Assembly (NCBI GenBank): GCA_009731375.1
Contig: BJOX01000120.1
Location: 728,269-775,192 of the forward strand
From: Paulinella micropora
Lineage: Eukaryota > Cercozoa > Imbricatea > Euglyphida
Direction: 5' to 3'
Length of the DNA: 46,924 nt
Positions 11,657-22,111 of the stretch are shown one piece after another (position 1 is the first letter of the stretch; the number at the start of each line of letters is the position of its first letter). The translations under genes were made by a program, and so were the position numbers. The notes beneath the pieces were generated by a model, which worked only from the letters and a program-made list of their open reading frames with translations, was not told the DNA's origin and ran no database searches.

Positions 11657-14350
11657 TTCCACCACCTCGAAACGATTACCTTGAGTAGTGTCCGGGTAGG
11701 ATGACGTATCGGTCTCCGAGGCAGTGTTGTAGGCCTGAGCTCGACCGAAATTCGGGTTGGAGCTTGCCCACGAGCCTCCTCCTCCTCTGGGTGGGGGGGC
11801 TGGAGCTCGAACAGCTCTCCCTCCATAAGGGGTATATCCCCGACCTCCTCCTCTTCCTCTCTGAGGGGTTCCCTGCCACCTCGAGGCTCCTCTCCATGTT
11901 CCTCGTCCTCGTCCTCCTCCTCCTCCTCCTCCTCCTCCTCCTGCTCCTGCTCCTCCTTCTCGTCCTCTTTGAGAGGCCTTTAAGTTCTTTTGTCTCTCCC
12001 TTTCCTCCTTCTTCTCCTTCATCCTCTTCATGTAGGTAATGATTGCCTCTCGTAACTCCTCATCATCACACATATTGGCATACCAACCTTCGTTCACAGC
12101 GGCAATCTGAAGCATATTGAAAAGGCCCGGTTCCTTGCCTTCCGTCCTGCTCAGAAAATTTGCCCTTGCTGTTGGGTTCTGCCTATCATGATTGAAAGAG
12201 CAGTCTCTGTTCTCCATCTGTGCCTTACACTGCAAGCCCGCGAACCACCTCCAACATGCGGTCTTCAGGTCTGGCTCTCTCTGTCTCTTCCAACCGGCAA
12301 CTCTGTTTGTGTACGTGGCTTGTGCGCCAACAGGTACACCGCCTGCCTGTGCCGTATGTGCCTCCGTGAGCGAGTCCATGTTTGAGCATGCACTCATCAC
12401 TTCTTGAAACAGTGCTGACGGAGCAACGCTTTGAACCGTATTTTCGAACACGTGTGTCTCGAGGAAGTTCTTGGACTTCACTGAGCTAAACGTCGAGCAT
12501 TGTTGTATGAGCTGAGTAAGCTTACTCGGGTTAACTGTGTGTAACGCCGAAAAGAAATAGAGGATGATCGACTTGCGGCCATAGAATAGCCCATAGGAGG
12601 AAACTACCTCCGTAAGGGTCGCCGCCAAGCCAACAGCACTCCTCAAACTCATCGCCACTGTCTCAAAGATTTCAAATCCTATGAGAGTACCAGTGCAGAG
12701 ATGCTGGTATCCATGAGATTGAAAATATGAAATGAGTGTGGCCACCGCCAGTTCACACTGAGCGTCTAGGCCTGTTGCATTGTTTCTCTTAATCTCCTCC
12801 TTCTTTCTCAAAAACTTGTACTGTGTCAGATCAAATCCCTCCGAGACTAGAGATTGGTCAAAAACAGTAACAAGGGCCTCGTATTCCTGCGTTTCGTCGC
12901 AAGGAAAAGCCTTCATGCAGGCATTGATCTCTTTGAGCTTGCTCAAAAGCGAAGCATCAGAGTCTTTGTCTGAGCTCGTCTTGGCATATAGCATGAGACT
13001 TGCCACTCCTCCTTTCTTCCCCTTGAAGGCATTTATGATGTTCTGTCTGTCCTTCTTCTCCGTGTTTGTGACCACCACCGTAGTTGAGCCCGAGGGTGCA
13101 GGGGCTGGTGGGGCAGGAGCTGGTGGGGTCAAATATGTCGGAGGGTGTGTCTTTGCACCACTCACTTTTGCTTTCATTCTTTCCAGTCTCATCGTCTTCT
13201 CGAACTCCTCATTCTCTTTCGCCTTCTTCTTCTCAGATATCACCAGCTTTTGAGCATGAGTGATAAAGGCCACCAATTCAGAAGCAGATCTGAGAAAATT
13301 ATATTTCTCCACATATTGGTCAACACCTGCTTTGTTGGCGACCGGTGGTGCGTTACTAAGTGATTTAAGGACAGAGTGATCCTTGGTAGGAATCCATCTC
13401 TTCCATGCCTCCTTGTGCAGTAACGCACCCATCAACAGTCTGATCTTGGTCAGAACTCTGTCGGTCTTCTCTAACTCATCAATCACAGGATGAGTTTCTC
13501 CTGCTGCCTTAATGCTTTTTTCCATCTCTGCCTTCCCCTCCTCCAAGGCCTTTATTTCCATTGTAAAAAAATGAAATATGCCACTCGAGTTTTTCGAACC
13601 CAGATTGGTCTTCATTTTTGTTACATCGACTGCCTCCTGACCAGTCGCGAGGAATCTGGCCGTTGCTCTTGGGTTTGTGTACTGGAGGTAACCCTCACAT
13701 CGTGGGCCGTATGTACGTTCCCAAATCAGGGTTTGAGTGTACACCCCAAAGATAGCATCGAGTAATTCAAGGTGGGTGTGTGTGTCCCCAAACTTGATAT
13801 GCTGTATCTTCTTTCTCTCTTCTGGATCAGAGACCAGTTTGCCGAGGAGCTGTGCTGTGTTTGATAATAGGATATAGACATCCTTTTTAGCACGACTTTT
13901 CTCTCTTCTTTGATCCTGAGGGATCCACACATAGGTGTCCTTCTCTACCCCCATCTTGTTATCAAACTCTTCTTTAGTGAGGTCATAGTGGTCTTGCACC
14001 CACTGTTGTTCCTCCACTGTGATCTCCTCTCCATCACTATGAATCAAGTCGATCATTTTTCGTCCTCCTCCTCCCGTGTAGGCAGGTGGTAAGGGATTAC
14101 CATATGCTCCTCCTCCTCCCGTCTCTTCTTGTTCAAATCCTCCTTCATCTTCGTCTCCTCCATATCTTCCTTCATCATCCCAGCCCTCTTCTACTCCTCC
14201 TCCTACTCCTTCATCTCCTCCTCCTCCTTCATTCAATCCTCCTCCTCCTCCTTCATTCAATCCTCTTCCTCCTCCTCCTCCTGCTTCTTCTTCTTCTCTT
14301 CTTTGATCTGCCTCCGAGAATTCACTCACTTCGGCGGTCTCTGTCGACAT
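11654..14350 (-). CDS. gag: Gypsy copy 1 gag, 898 aa
   Basis: The ATG at 14350 opens one long frame. The first 90 residues are Glu/Gly rich low complexity. The centre is an alpha-helical capsid-like region. Near residue 740 a zinc motif reads CWRWFAGLQC followed by KAQMENRDCSFNH (C-x8-C-x8-C-x3-H, CCCH type). The last 120 residues are an RGG-rich tail with a long Gly run, an RNA-binding style seen in place of the usual CCHC knuckle. It should form the particle shell and bind the element RNA. The frame ends with UGA at 11656-11654 and pol continues in the same frame. Long GGA/CTC repeats make this gene prone to length change. Confidence 0.85.
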   Translation of the reverse strand: MSTETAEVSEFSEADQRREEEEAGGGGGRGLNEGGGGGLNEGGGGDEGVGGGVEEGWDDEGRYGGDEDEGGFEQEETGGGGAYGNPLPPAYTGGGGRKMIDLIHSDGEEITVEEQQWVQDHYDLTKEEFDNKMGVEKDTYVWIPQDQRREKSRAKKDVYILLSNTAQLLGKLVSDPEERKKIQHIKFGDTHTHLELLDAIFGVYTQTLIWERTYGPRCEGYLQYTNPRATARFLATGQEAVDVTKMKTNLGSKNSSGIFHFFTMEIKALEEGKAEMEKSIKAAGETHPVIDELEKTDRVLTKIRLLMGALLHKEAWKRWIPTKDHSVLKSLSNAPPVANKAGVDQYVEKYNFLRSASELVAFITHAQKLVISEKKKAKENEEFEKTMRLERMKAKVSGAKTHPPTYLTPPAPAPPAPAPSGSTTVVVTNTEKKDRQNIINAFKGKKGGVASLMLYAKTSSDKDSDASLLSKLKEINACMKAFPCDETQEYEALVTVFDQSLVSEGFDLTQYKFLRKKEEIKRNNATGLDAQCELAVATLISYFQSHGYQHLCTGTLIGFEIFETVAMSLRSAVGLAATLTEVVSSYGLFYGRKSIILYFFSALHTVNPSKLTQLIQQCSTFSSVKSKNFLETHVFENTVQSVAPSALFQEVMSACSNMDSLTEAHTAQAGGVPVGAQATYTNRVAGWKRQREPDLKTACWRWFAGLQCKAQMENRDCSFNHDRQNPTARANFLSRTEGKEPGLFNMLQIAAVNEGWYANMCDDEELREAIITYMKRMKEKKEERERQKNLKASQRGREGGAGAGGGGGGGGGGRGRGTWRGASRWQGTPQRGRGGGRGYTPYGGRAVRAPAPPPRGGGGSWASSNPNFGRAQAYNTASETDTSSYPDTTQGNRFEVVE

Positions 14351-15136
14351 GATGTCGTAGTAGTGATCAACAGGAGGACAGTGTCAGCTCCTATGTTTGG
14401 TTTTTGTTCGTTTGTGTTCTGTTCCTCCTTCAGTCGATTGACTAGTGAAGAGAGAAACTAATAGAGAGGGTAGGATAAGATTCCCTGTCCTCTATGAAAC
14501 ACTGTTTGTATGTTTGTTTTTGTTTGAGAAAAATAGTCTTTGAGACTTTCTCCGATTTCTTGTTCTCCTTACTCAGATTACTTTCTCCTCCTTCTTTTCT
14601 ATATTGTATCTAGTATGAGGCACTTGGACCTACACACAGATAGTAATAGAGAAGCTAGAAAAGCTCTCCTTGAGAAGTCGACAGTCGGTCGGATAGGTTC
14701 TCAGACCTACCTTTAGAAAACGATCAGAGATTTGCAAAAATACTCTGACGTATGTGTGAGATAATGCAGATAAATGCACAAACTAGAAGGGTAGAGTGTT
14801 GTGCTCCTGTCCCTATGCTTGTTTGTGTTTTGTGTGTGTTCCTTCACTCTTCTGTCCACCTCCTTCTTCTTGGTCTCTGTGTGAGAACAGCAAGAACGAC
14901 AGAGAGTTTGTATCTGATGTCTCCTTGTGAGCACACAGATACTGATTGGGCTAGAGGGTACGAGACACCTGCTTGAGACCAATCAAATTATTTGTTTTGT
15001 GAAAGAGTTATGAGGGAGCTGTGTTGGAGTATTTGTTTTCGTCTGACGTCCCCGTGTGAGACAGGTCAGTGAAAATTCACTCTGTTGCCTGTGTGGCAAA
15101 GCAGAAAGAAATCACCCTAGTGATGTGGACTCCAAA
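14351..15136 (-). other. Gypsy copy 1 5' leader with candidate primer binding site
   Basis: This is untranslated leader between the 5' LTR and gag. Two bases after the LTR end, the sense strand reads TGGAGTCCACATCACTAG (about 15134-15117), which begins with TGG as tRNA primer sites do. The matching tRNA is not identified. Confidence 0.5.
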
Positions 15137-15373
15137 TGTAATGCCCCCAACGATAGCTCGTAAAAAGTCGGTAATACAACCAAACACAGTCCTCAAGAAT
15201 GAGAATGATGTCTCGTTATATTAGCTCAGTGAAGCCAAAAAGGAAAACGGCAACAGACCAGGAATAAAATGGCATCAGGTCCAATCCGGACAAATAATAC
15301 TGAAAAACAAGCTGGTGCACCTGTCACCAGGAAAAGGTACTTTTTACCGGCTATCCGGGGGGTGATGCCTACA
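15137..15373 (-). repeat. 5' LTR of gypsy copy 1 (237 bp)
   Basis: Same TG...CA ends as the 3' LTR; four small differences from it. In the sense direction it begins at 15373. Confidence 0.92.
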
Positions 15374-15475
15374 ATGATTGGTGTGCTGTCGGAGGGGGTT
15401 CCACCCCCTACCATACCCCCGCTTTCTTGGTTTTGGATTTGGAAAGGGGCATCGCCCCTTCCAGTGAAATACTGA
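15374..15475. other. GC-rich palindromic insert between LTR and polB
   Basis: It contains the dyads GGAAAGGGGCATCGCCCCTTCC and GGGGGTTCCACCCCC. The composition is unlike the AT-rich Polinton around it. It may be a small inserted element or a footprint of the rearrangement that accompanied the gypsy insertion. Confidence 0.45.
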
Positions 15476-16913
15476 CTCTCTGAATGGTTAATGATATGTG
15501 TGCCTGTCTCTTGTGTTGCTTCAAAATCAAAGAACACATATTTATCAGAATGCTTATGTATTTCTTTTTGTTTCATATTACACCTATGCTCAAAAGCTTG
15601 TAAGATTTTACAATTTTTACATTTGTCATAACCGCACTTATGTTCGCCTGTGTATGTCTTAGAGCAGTTAAGACATTTCTTTTTGTTGTCGCATGTGGTG
15701 GCTGTGTGATTGTTGAAGCATTCATCATTTGGAAATTTGCGGTTACATTTTTCGCATTGTTTCCATTTTGTTATGTTGTTATACCCCTTACATCCATCCG
15801 TAAGGCATATATTACATTTTGCCACACAGGAATGATTATGCTCATAACCTTTCATACACTGCTCACAGAAGTTTCGTTTTGATAGCAAGGCCTTCATGCT
15901 CACTATGGTGTCGTAATGGTTTTTGGTTTTGAGTATGTATATGTATTTGTATGGTTGTTCCTTTTCATCTTTGAATTCAGTTTTATATATTATCTTGTCT
16001 GGAATGTTGTATATTATAACAATTGCTATGTTGTATTTTATATGCCTAGCAAACACATCTACCTCAGGAAGACCACATGCATCTTTTATGACACCGGCCT
16101 CCTCGTGTAATGTATTTGCCAGTTCGTCCTGTATCCTGCGACCCTTCCTTATTTGTTCGTATTTGTTGTGTTTCTCTATCTTGGCTGTTGCCACAAAGAT
16201 AGGCCTTCCCAGACATATGTTGTCGTCGTTGTTTATTTGTATCACTCCTTTCTTTTTGTAAATGTCCTCCTGTGTTATTGCTTTCAATCTAGCCCCTCCC
16301 TTACTCCCATAAAATTGAAATCAATTGATTCCATTGTTGCCCCTTCCTCATCCATCCACACTTCGTCGTTTGTTTGTAAAATCTTTGTAAGTCTTTCTAA
16401 TATGTCTTGTAAGTCAAAGTCTTTTACTTTTACGAGTTCATTTTTTGTTTGTACATTCCACGACTCTGGAATAGCCGATATCCTTACTTGTATTTTGTCG
16501 TTTGGTTTATATAAAGACTTAAAATCATCTACGATTGTGCCAGTCATTTTTATAATATCTTCCAACGAAAACTTTTTAACCTTTTTAGAAAAGCTTTTAT
16601 TGATTTTTACATTATACAATGACTGCCCCACTGGTAAATCGTGTTTTATGTCTTGTCGTATTAATTTATAACCATTGAAGTCTATGACATTGGGTTCTTC
16701 CCTTTTTCGCTCTTTTATTTCCCCTTGTTTTCTGTCGGGCATTACATACTGCTCAGGGTTTGGTAGTGCCCCTTTTGGTGTTGTTATGTCGTAAAACCTC
16801 TTGCCGTTTGGTTTTTTTACATAGAGTTTGTTTTGCCGTATTTGGAATTGTATGCCCTGTTCTGTGAGCTTGTCAAGGCTCCAAGTTTGCCCCCCGTAGT
16901 CCATGCTTGACAT
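15374..16913 (-). pseudogene. polB: Polinton DNA polymerase B, N-terminal part with zinc ribbons and ExoI
   Basis: Translation probably starts at the ATG at 16913 (MSSMDYGGQTWSLDKL). An alpha/beta N-terminal domain is followed by a frameshift near 16285, then KAITQEDIYKKKGVIQI, typical of Polinton polymerases. Next comes a Cys-rich block of several CxxC pairs (CEQCMKGYEHNHSC, CEKCNRKFPNDECFNNH, CLNCSKTYTGEHKCG), a set of zinc-binding loops. ExoI is KYVFFDFEATQETGTH. After INHSES the frame enters a GC-rich, palindrome-containing stretch (about 15374-15475) that does not look like polymerase, then the LTR. ExoII resumes at 4776, so the segment normally found between ExoI and ExoII appears lost or replaced. 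Confidence 0.85.
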
Positions 16914-16956
16914 TGTTATATTAGGGTTTTGATTTTTCAAAAATAAAATAAATATA

Positions 16957-16967
16957 TCTATATAGAC
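16957..16967 (-). promoter_or_regulatory. Candidate Polinton promoter element TCTATATAGAC
   Basis: Matches the palindrome at 2216-2227. It lies about 45 bp upstream of the polymerase start codon in a very AT-rich stretch (16925-17025). Confidence 0.35.
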
Positions 16968-17028
16968 ATATATATTTTATCTATAAACCTATATATATTA
17001 TATCCTTAACATAAAATTATATCATTTT

Positions 17029-17250
17029 TCATAGTGCGATATTTAGTCCTTCAACGAGCCTCTGGAGCTGTTTCATCCTTGCGAGGTCGACCTTCTCCTT
17101 TTCCCTTTTCTCCTTTGCTTTCTTCAATATAACATCCTTGTTCTTGTAGTAGTAGTCCTTAGCCCTCTGCTGCCCTTTCTCTTTGTTTTTTATATTATAA
17201 ATTCTCATTCGTTCTGAATTCCTTTGCCGGATTTCTTCGTTTGTAAACAC
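17029..17250 (-). CDS. Small Lys/Glu-rich coiled-coil protein, hypothetical
   Basis: About 70 residues, strongly charged (RIYNIKNKEKGQQRAKDYYY, then KNKDVILKKAKEKREKEK). The repeated N-K and YY-K pattern with Lys/Glu helices resembles small basic proteins of large DNA viruses, but no family is assigned. The first in-frame codon is not ATG; an internal ATG (MRIYN) may be the real start. It lies upstream of the polymerase on the same strand and is probably part of the Polinton. Confidence 0.4.
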   Translation of the reverse strand: MFTNEEIRQRNSERMRIYNIKNKEKGQQRAKDYYYKNKDVILKKAKEKREKEKVDLARMKQLQRLVEGLNIAL

Positions 17251-17825
17251 TTTGGTTCTACATATTGCATATTATTTATATATGTAATATAATTTTTCAT
17301 TTCTTTAAATAATATTTATTCTTTTATTTACCAACTTTCAATACAGAGCACATTCTTTTTTGGGAAAAAGATAAGGGGGCTCAGGACACCACGAAAAAAT
17401 AAGAAAAGGGGGATAAGGATGCTTAGTATTAATAGTTTGTGAAAAAGTGCGATTTTCTAGTTTTGCTAGTTTATGTTGATTAATAGGAGAGCGAAATATG
17501 GTGAAATGAGTTAAATTTATGTATATGAATATAAAGATAAGTGTCCTATAGTGGTACCTATAGTAGTCACTCCAAGCAAGGAAGAAAGAAGACCATCGCC
17601 GACCTGGGAGGCGACTGTCAAAAGGGTTGGTGCCACTCCAAAATTGGCACACAAAAAGGGAAGCTTCGCAACCCTGTGGCTCGTTTTTGAACGAATTGTA
17701 CCTATCCCCGTTTTGGTTAGGTGACCGCGTCGTGGGACAAGGCAAGCACATCAGGCACAACAACTGGTCTGCAACAACTAAGGCAAAAAGCAAAAATGAC
17801 AGACAGCCTCTAAGACCTCAGACTC
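17251..17825. other. Spacer, no gene recognised
   Basis: AT-rich to 17340, then mixed sequence. Short frames occur on both strands but none shows a recognisable motif. It may hold the left end of the retroelement whose gag follows. Confidence 0.4.
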
Positions 17826-18882
17826 ATGAGTGTTAGTACTCTAAGAGGCACTTTCAAAAACAAAGGCAGTATGACGGGAAAAGGACAATATGACGGGAGA
17901 ACCCCGTTCAAAGCGTTTCAACGAGAGATGGTTTTGGCCCTAGGGGCAAAAGGACTCAAGGGGGCACTAAAGACCCCTCAAGAACACATTAATACGGTTA
18001 GTTCATGAGAGTAATGTGAGTGCGTTGCACAGCAAAGGAAAGAAAGTCCCCAACTACATGTGGAGGTGGGGAGAGAGAGCAGGAAAGCAATCAGCAAGAG
18101 AGAGAGTAAAGATAGGATTGAGAGAGGAGGAAGAGGAAGCTGAGTTAGACTCAGAGTTAGGGTCAGACAGGGAAAACCTTACCTCTTATTTTACTGAGAC
18201 AGAAGGACAGCCTACTTAAGGGGGAGATAGTGGTGAGAGTGAGCAAAAGGGAGGAGAAAAGAGGGTGGAAGAGAGGGGGAGAGTGAATAGTCAGCCTTCA
18301 CCTACTTATTCCACACCACGACAACAATCAGCCTGACGAAGAGCAAGGAGCAAGTAGAGGAAAAAGAGAAGGAAGTCAGAATGATAGTAGCATATGAGGA
18401 GAGTTTGGAGGATGAGATGAAAAGGCAGAGAGAGGAAGCTTTTTCGTTGGTGTTTGATAAGCTAGCAGGTAAAGCCAAGAGGAGTGTGGCAGATTTGGTG
18501 AGAGACACCTCACCAGACTTTGGTCAGAACTTGCACACTGTGTGGGCCAGACTAACCAAAAGGTTTGGTAAGGTGAGTGAGGAAGATGTGCAAGATAAAA
18601 TAAATGCGATGAATGCATGGACATTTGATGAGGGGTGTGATTATGCTCCGCAGTTTGATGCGTTTGTTGCGAGCTAAAGGCAGTAGGCCATAAAACACCC
18701 CACAGAACAATGGAAACAATAATCACTAATGCCTTGCAAAACCCTGAGTATGCATCAGAGGGGGTGAGAAAGGATTGGGGAGGATGGATGAGCACGCTGA
18801 AGATGAATAAGAAGCAGCATGCATGGCCTTTTGAGGAATGGTGGGAGGAGTTAGAAGAAAAAGCGTTGGAGATAGATAGGAA

Positions 18883-18939
<57 letters not shown>

Positions 18940-19495
18940 AGATGAAGAAAGAAAAAGCACACGCAGGGAAAGATGCCAACAAAAGAGAGGAAGGGCAGAG
19001 AGGTGTGTGTTTTGGGTTTCAAAGAGAGAGTGGATGCAAGTGGGGGGATGAGTGTCGTTTTGCTCATACAGAGGGGTCAGTCACTACGCGTAGGGTGCCT
19101 GGGGTGTGTTGCATGTTGGAACAGTCAGGCAGCTGTGATAGATCTAACTGTAGGTTTAAACACACCACCACTAATAAGAAAGGGGGAGGAAAGGAACAGG
19201 AACGAGAAAGAAGACGTGGAAGAAAGGAGAGAAATGTTTCAACTGTAACATGGAGGAGCATGTGTTCTCCGCATGTGAGAAGGAGTGTAGGATGTGTGGG
19301 GGTGAGCATAGACTGCATGAATGTGAAGAGATGAAGAAGGCGAGAGAAGAGCCAGGTGAGAAGGAAGAACCGAGAGAGAAGGAAAAGAGAGGAAAAGTGG
19401 AACATGGAAAGTTAGGAAGGGGGAGCCTAGTAAGTCAGACACTTCTGACACAGATAGGGGTGAGTCAGACACGGATGAGGAAGGTGAGAAGGTGA
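17826..19495 (+). pseudogene. Degenerate retroelement gag with CCCH fingers and CCHC knuckle
   Basis: The reading frame changes at least four times. In order: PFKAFQREMVLALGAKGLKG (N-terminal gag-like helices, 17826-18008); LAGKAKRSVADLV and LTKRFGKVSEEDV (capsid-like, 18381-18677); a continuation after a shift near 18670 (METIITNALQNPEYASE and onward); a (GA)n tract at 18887-18935 that encodes Arg-Glu repeats and where the frame shifts again; two CCCH fingers (CFGFQRESGCKWGDECRFAH and CCMLEQSGSCDRSNCRFKH, 19002-19165); and a CCHC knuckle, CFNCNMEEHVFSAC, near 19230. No protease, RT or integrase follows, so this is a truncated, dead copy. It is unrelated in sequence to the gypsy gag nearby. 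Confidence 0.65.
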
Positions 19496-20121
19496 AAGCA
19501 TTAAAAAGGACGATGAGATTTTTGACAGGGCGAGACAGAGTAGGCATGGTAAAGGAGAAGGCCCACATGGGCAAAGTGATGGTAGTACAAGAGAGAGAAG
19601 TATATCGTCAATGTGAGGGGCGAGTGTCAGGTGGGCAGCAATGTTTTGTATGCACGCATGACATGGAGAGTGAGAATGTGTTGTTGCGAGAGGCAGCTTG
19701 TGGTTTGTTGAGAGGGCGATTTTGCGGGCTGCATACAGATCAGGAAAGAGAGAGTGAGAGGGAAGGCTTAGCCCCAGTGATGGGGGAGCAAAACATAATT
19801 AACCCACCTAAGCCGTTAGTTGAGAAGGAGAAGAAAGAGAAGGAGAAGCGCTCAAAGCGCAGAAGCAAGAAAAAGAAGGGGAAAGGAAAGGCTGAGTCCA
19901 GTCAGAAAAGCCCAAGGAAAGGGCAAGGTCATTTTATGGAGTCGGGGAACCAAGGTGACTCTAACGACAACGACCAACGCGACGGGCGTGTGGGAGGCAG
20001 CGAAAGCGACAGCGGCGCAGATGCGGACCCGGAGCGGCGATTCCAGCTGGTGGAGCGTGCGGTGCGCAAGTGGTTCCACGACCCGGGCGGCGGACTACAG
20101 CGTCGGCGAGATGGCGGATAG
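19492..20121 (+). CDS. Cys-rich then Lys-rich ORF, probably a gag remnant or captured gene piece
   Basis: A 209-codon frame. Residues about 38-82 contain QCEGRVSGGQQCFVC, then GLLRGRFCGLHTD, which fits a small C..C..C-x2-H zinc-binding pattern common in viruses and protists. Then comes a very basic stretch (KRSKRRSKKKKGKGK) and an acidic, Gly/Asp-rich tail. The frame can be traced back into the gag pseudogene (SDTDEEGEKVKALKRTM), so it may be the gag C-terminus. G+C is higher at the end (19950-20150) than in the flanks. Confidence 0.4.
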   Translation: MKALKRTMRFLTGRDRVGMVKEKAHMGKVMVVQEREVYRQCEGRVSGGQQCFVCTHDMESENVLLREAACGLLRGRFCGLHTDQERESEREGLAPVMGEQNIINPPKPLVEKEKKEKEKRSKRRSKKKKGKGKAESSQKSPRKGQGHFMESGNQGDSNDNDQRDGRVGGSESDSGADADPERRFQLVERAVRKWFHDPGGGLQRRRDGG

Positions 20122-21616
20122 GAGCCGGGAAGTAAGGGACCCGGCGGCTTCATGGAAGCAAGCGAATGGGGGAACGCGCGGTGGGCGGCGCAACAACTGG
20201 ACTTTTTGACTACTGCGTCAGCATAAGTTAAGTTGGTTAGAGGGATACAAAGTTAGTATTGCGTTAGTGCATATAGTTGTTAGTACGGCTCCGGTAATTT
20301 CTGAATAGGGCTACACATATTTACTATCATATATGCAAGGTTAGTAGCATAAGGTAGATGGGGCCGTTATTCCTAAACAGGGGGGGCAATGGATAATTTA
20401 TTAATTAAAAATAGTATTTAGTCATACCGGCCCACCCCCATGACAATTACCTATTTTTACCTATATCACTCTAAGTGTAACGGTGAATTTAATGCTTTGG
20501 CGGTGTGGGGTTGGGGCTCTTAGTGATGTGTCATTATTCAAATCTCTAAGTAAAAGTAAAATACGAACCCTCTCGTCCAGTGCTCTCGGGTCGTCCGGGT
20601 ACCCTCAACCTCATCCTTCGCGTCACTGCCCGGGTGACTCATGACTTGCGCACCATATTGAATACTGGGTACATTCAATTGTCAAACTCAACCATCGAAT
20701 TCGAATTAAGAGCCAGATCATGATTTCAGATTAGTGTCAGATTTCAGATTAGTGGCCAGATTTCAGATTAGTAGCCAGAATTCAAATTAGTTTAATTCAA
20801 CGGTAACATTTCGTAAAAATCATGCTGATTTTGCGGACGGATAAAGCAGTTAAATGGAACTAATTTGAATTCTGGTCACTACAATCTGAACTTGAATCTG
20901 GCCACTAATCTGAAATCTGGCTCTTAATTCAAATTCGATGGTTGAGACACTTGAACTTGATGTATTAATACACAGTAATATTATTATAATAATACTTTCC
21001 TGACTCGGATCAAAAAAATTAAAAAATTAAATTTTATTAATATTATTTCATTGTAAAATAGTCAAAATATCAAGTTACCGTTACGCATATTTCAAATTCA
21101 AATTTAATTTTTGAGTTGAACATGACAAAGTCACGTAGTATCATGAGTCTGATTTAGATCTCTGCCGCGGCAACAAAAAAATGATCAGAACTCGTTGAGT
21201 TCCGTGTGCCACCGCACTAAATCCATCCAATCATTTTACATATCGGGCGGTGGTAAGTATTTTAGTTAGTATTAATATATATCAGTTTATTGATAGCTAG
21301 TGACAGTGTTCGCGTAAAGTAAGTTCAGAGTAACGGTTACTGCATAGTTCGTAGTCAATTGTGCGTAACAGACTATTTAGGCATTGTGTACTGGACCATA
21401 ACATTGAGTAGCAGTTACAGTCATAACTGCGCACTTTTCCTAGTTTGCTGTCAGTTCTGAGTTTATGCCTTCGGATTAAAGTGTCTGTGTGCAACCTGAC
21501 TTCTGACGGAGTCTTCCGGCGAACCGCAGTGAAAGGTGAGGTAAGGTCCGTGAGTGACCGGTTTATACCAATCAACGGACATTGCTGCCTGACAGTGACT
21601 CATGTTAATACTTCGG

Positions 21617-21618
<2 letters not shown>
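20122..21618. other. No gene seen; AT-rich spacer
   Basis: Apart from the hairpin listed separately I see no coding signal. 21290-21610 is unique sequence just beyond the simple repeats that follow the PARP-finger gene. Confidence 0.5.
20682..20946. repeat. Imperfect inverted repeat (MITE-like hairpin)
   Basis: The left arm (about 20682-20800: CTCAACCATCGAATTCGAAT ... GCCAGAATTCAAATTAGTT) is complementary to the right arm (about 20848-20946, starting AACTAATTTGAATTCTGG). Inside, CAGATTTCAGATTAGT is repeated three times. The loop is about 45 bp. No transposase is present. Confidence 0.6.
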
Positions 21619-21695
<77 letters not shown>

Positions 21696-21999
21696 GATGT
21701 ATGTATGTATGTATGTATATATACATGTATATTTGCATCACATACTAAAGACAGAAACACTGCTGATTTAAGTCTATTTTGACATAAATTGTATATCTAC
21801 ATGATAATCACATACATACTAGCATAAATGAGTATACATACATACATACATACATACATGCATCCATACACATACATACACACATACATACATACATACA
21901 TACATACATGTTTAATATTATCTAATATACATTTCTACACGTATATCATCGTCGCCGATCTGTTACATATAATCAAAACTGTCGCTAGTCTATCTATCG

Positions 22000-22046
<47 letters not shown>

Positions 22047-22063
22047 CATCCATCCATCCATCC

Positions 22064-22111
<48 letters not shown>

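Larger units (their letters stand above)
4777..15373 (-). mobile_element. Ty3/gypsy LTR retrotransposon copy 1, inserted in Polinton polB
   Basis: Two 237-239 bp LTRs with TG...CA ends enclose gag and pol, all on the - strand. Order in the sense direction: 5' LTR (15373-15137), leader, gag, in-frame UGA, pol (protease, reverse transcriptase, RNase H, integrase with GPY/F-type tail), about 0.85 kb of 3' region, 3' LTR (5015-4777). Integrase after RNase H places it in Ty3/gypsy. It splits a polymerase gene that reads the same way on both sides. The five bases next to each LTR (TATAA on the left, ATGAT on the right) do not match, so no target-site duplication is seen. A near-identical second copy starts at 41518. 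Confidence 0.92.

Noticed and set aside
17338-17793. 151-codon frame on the - strand
   Set aside because: Composition is irregular, no motif, and it overlaps other frames. Not supported as a gene.
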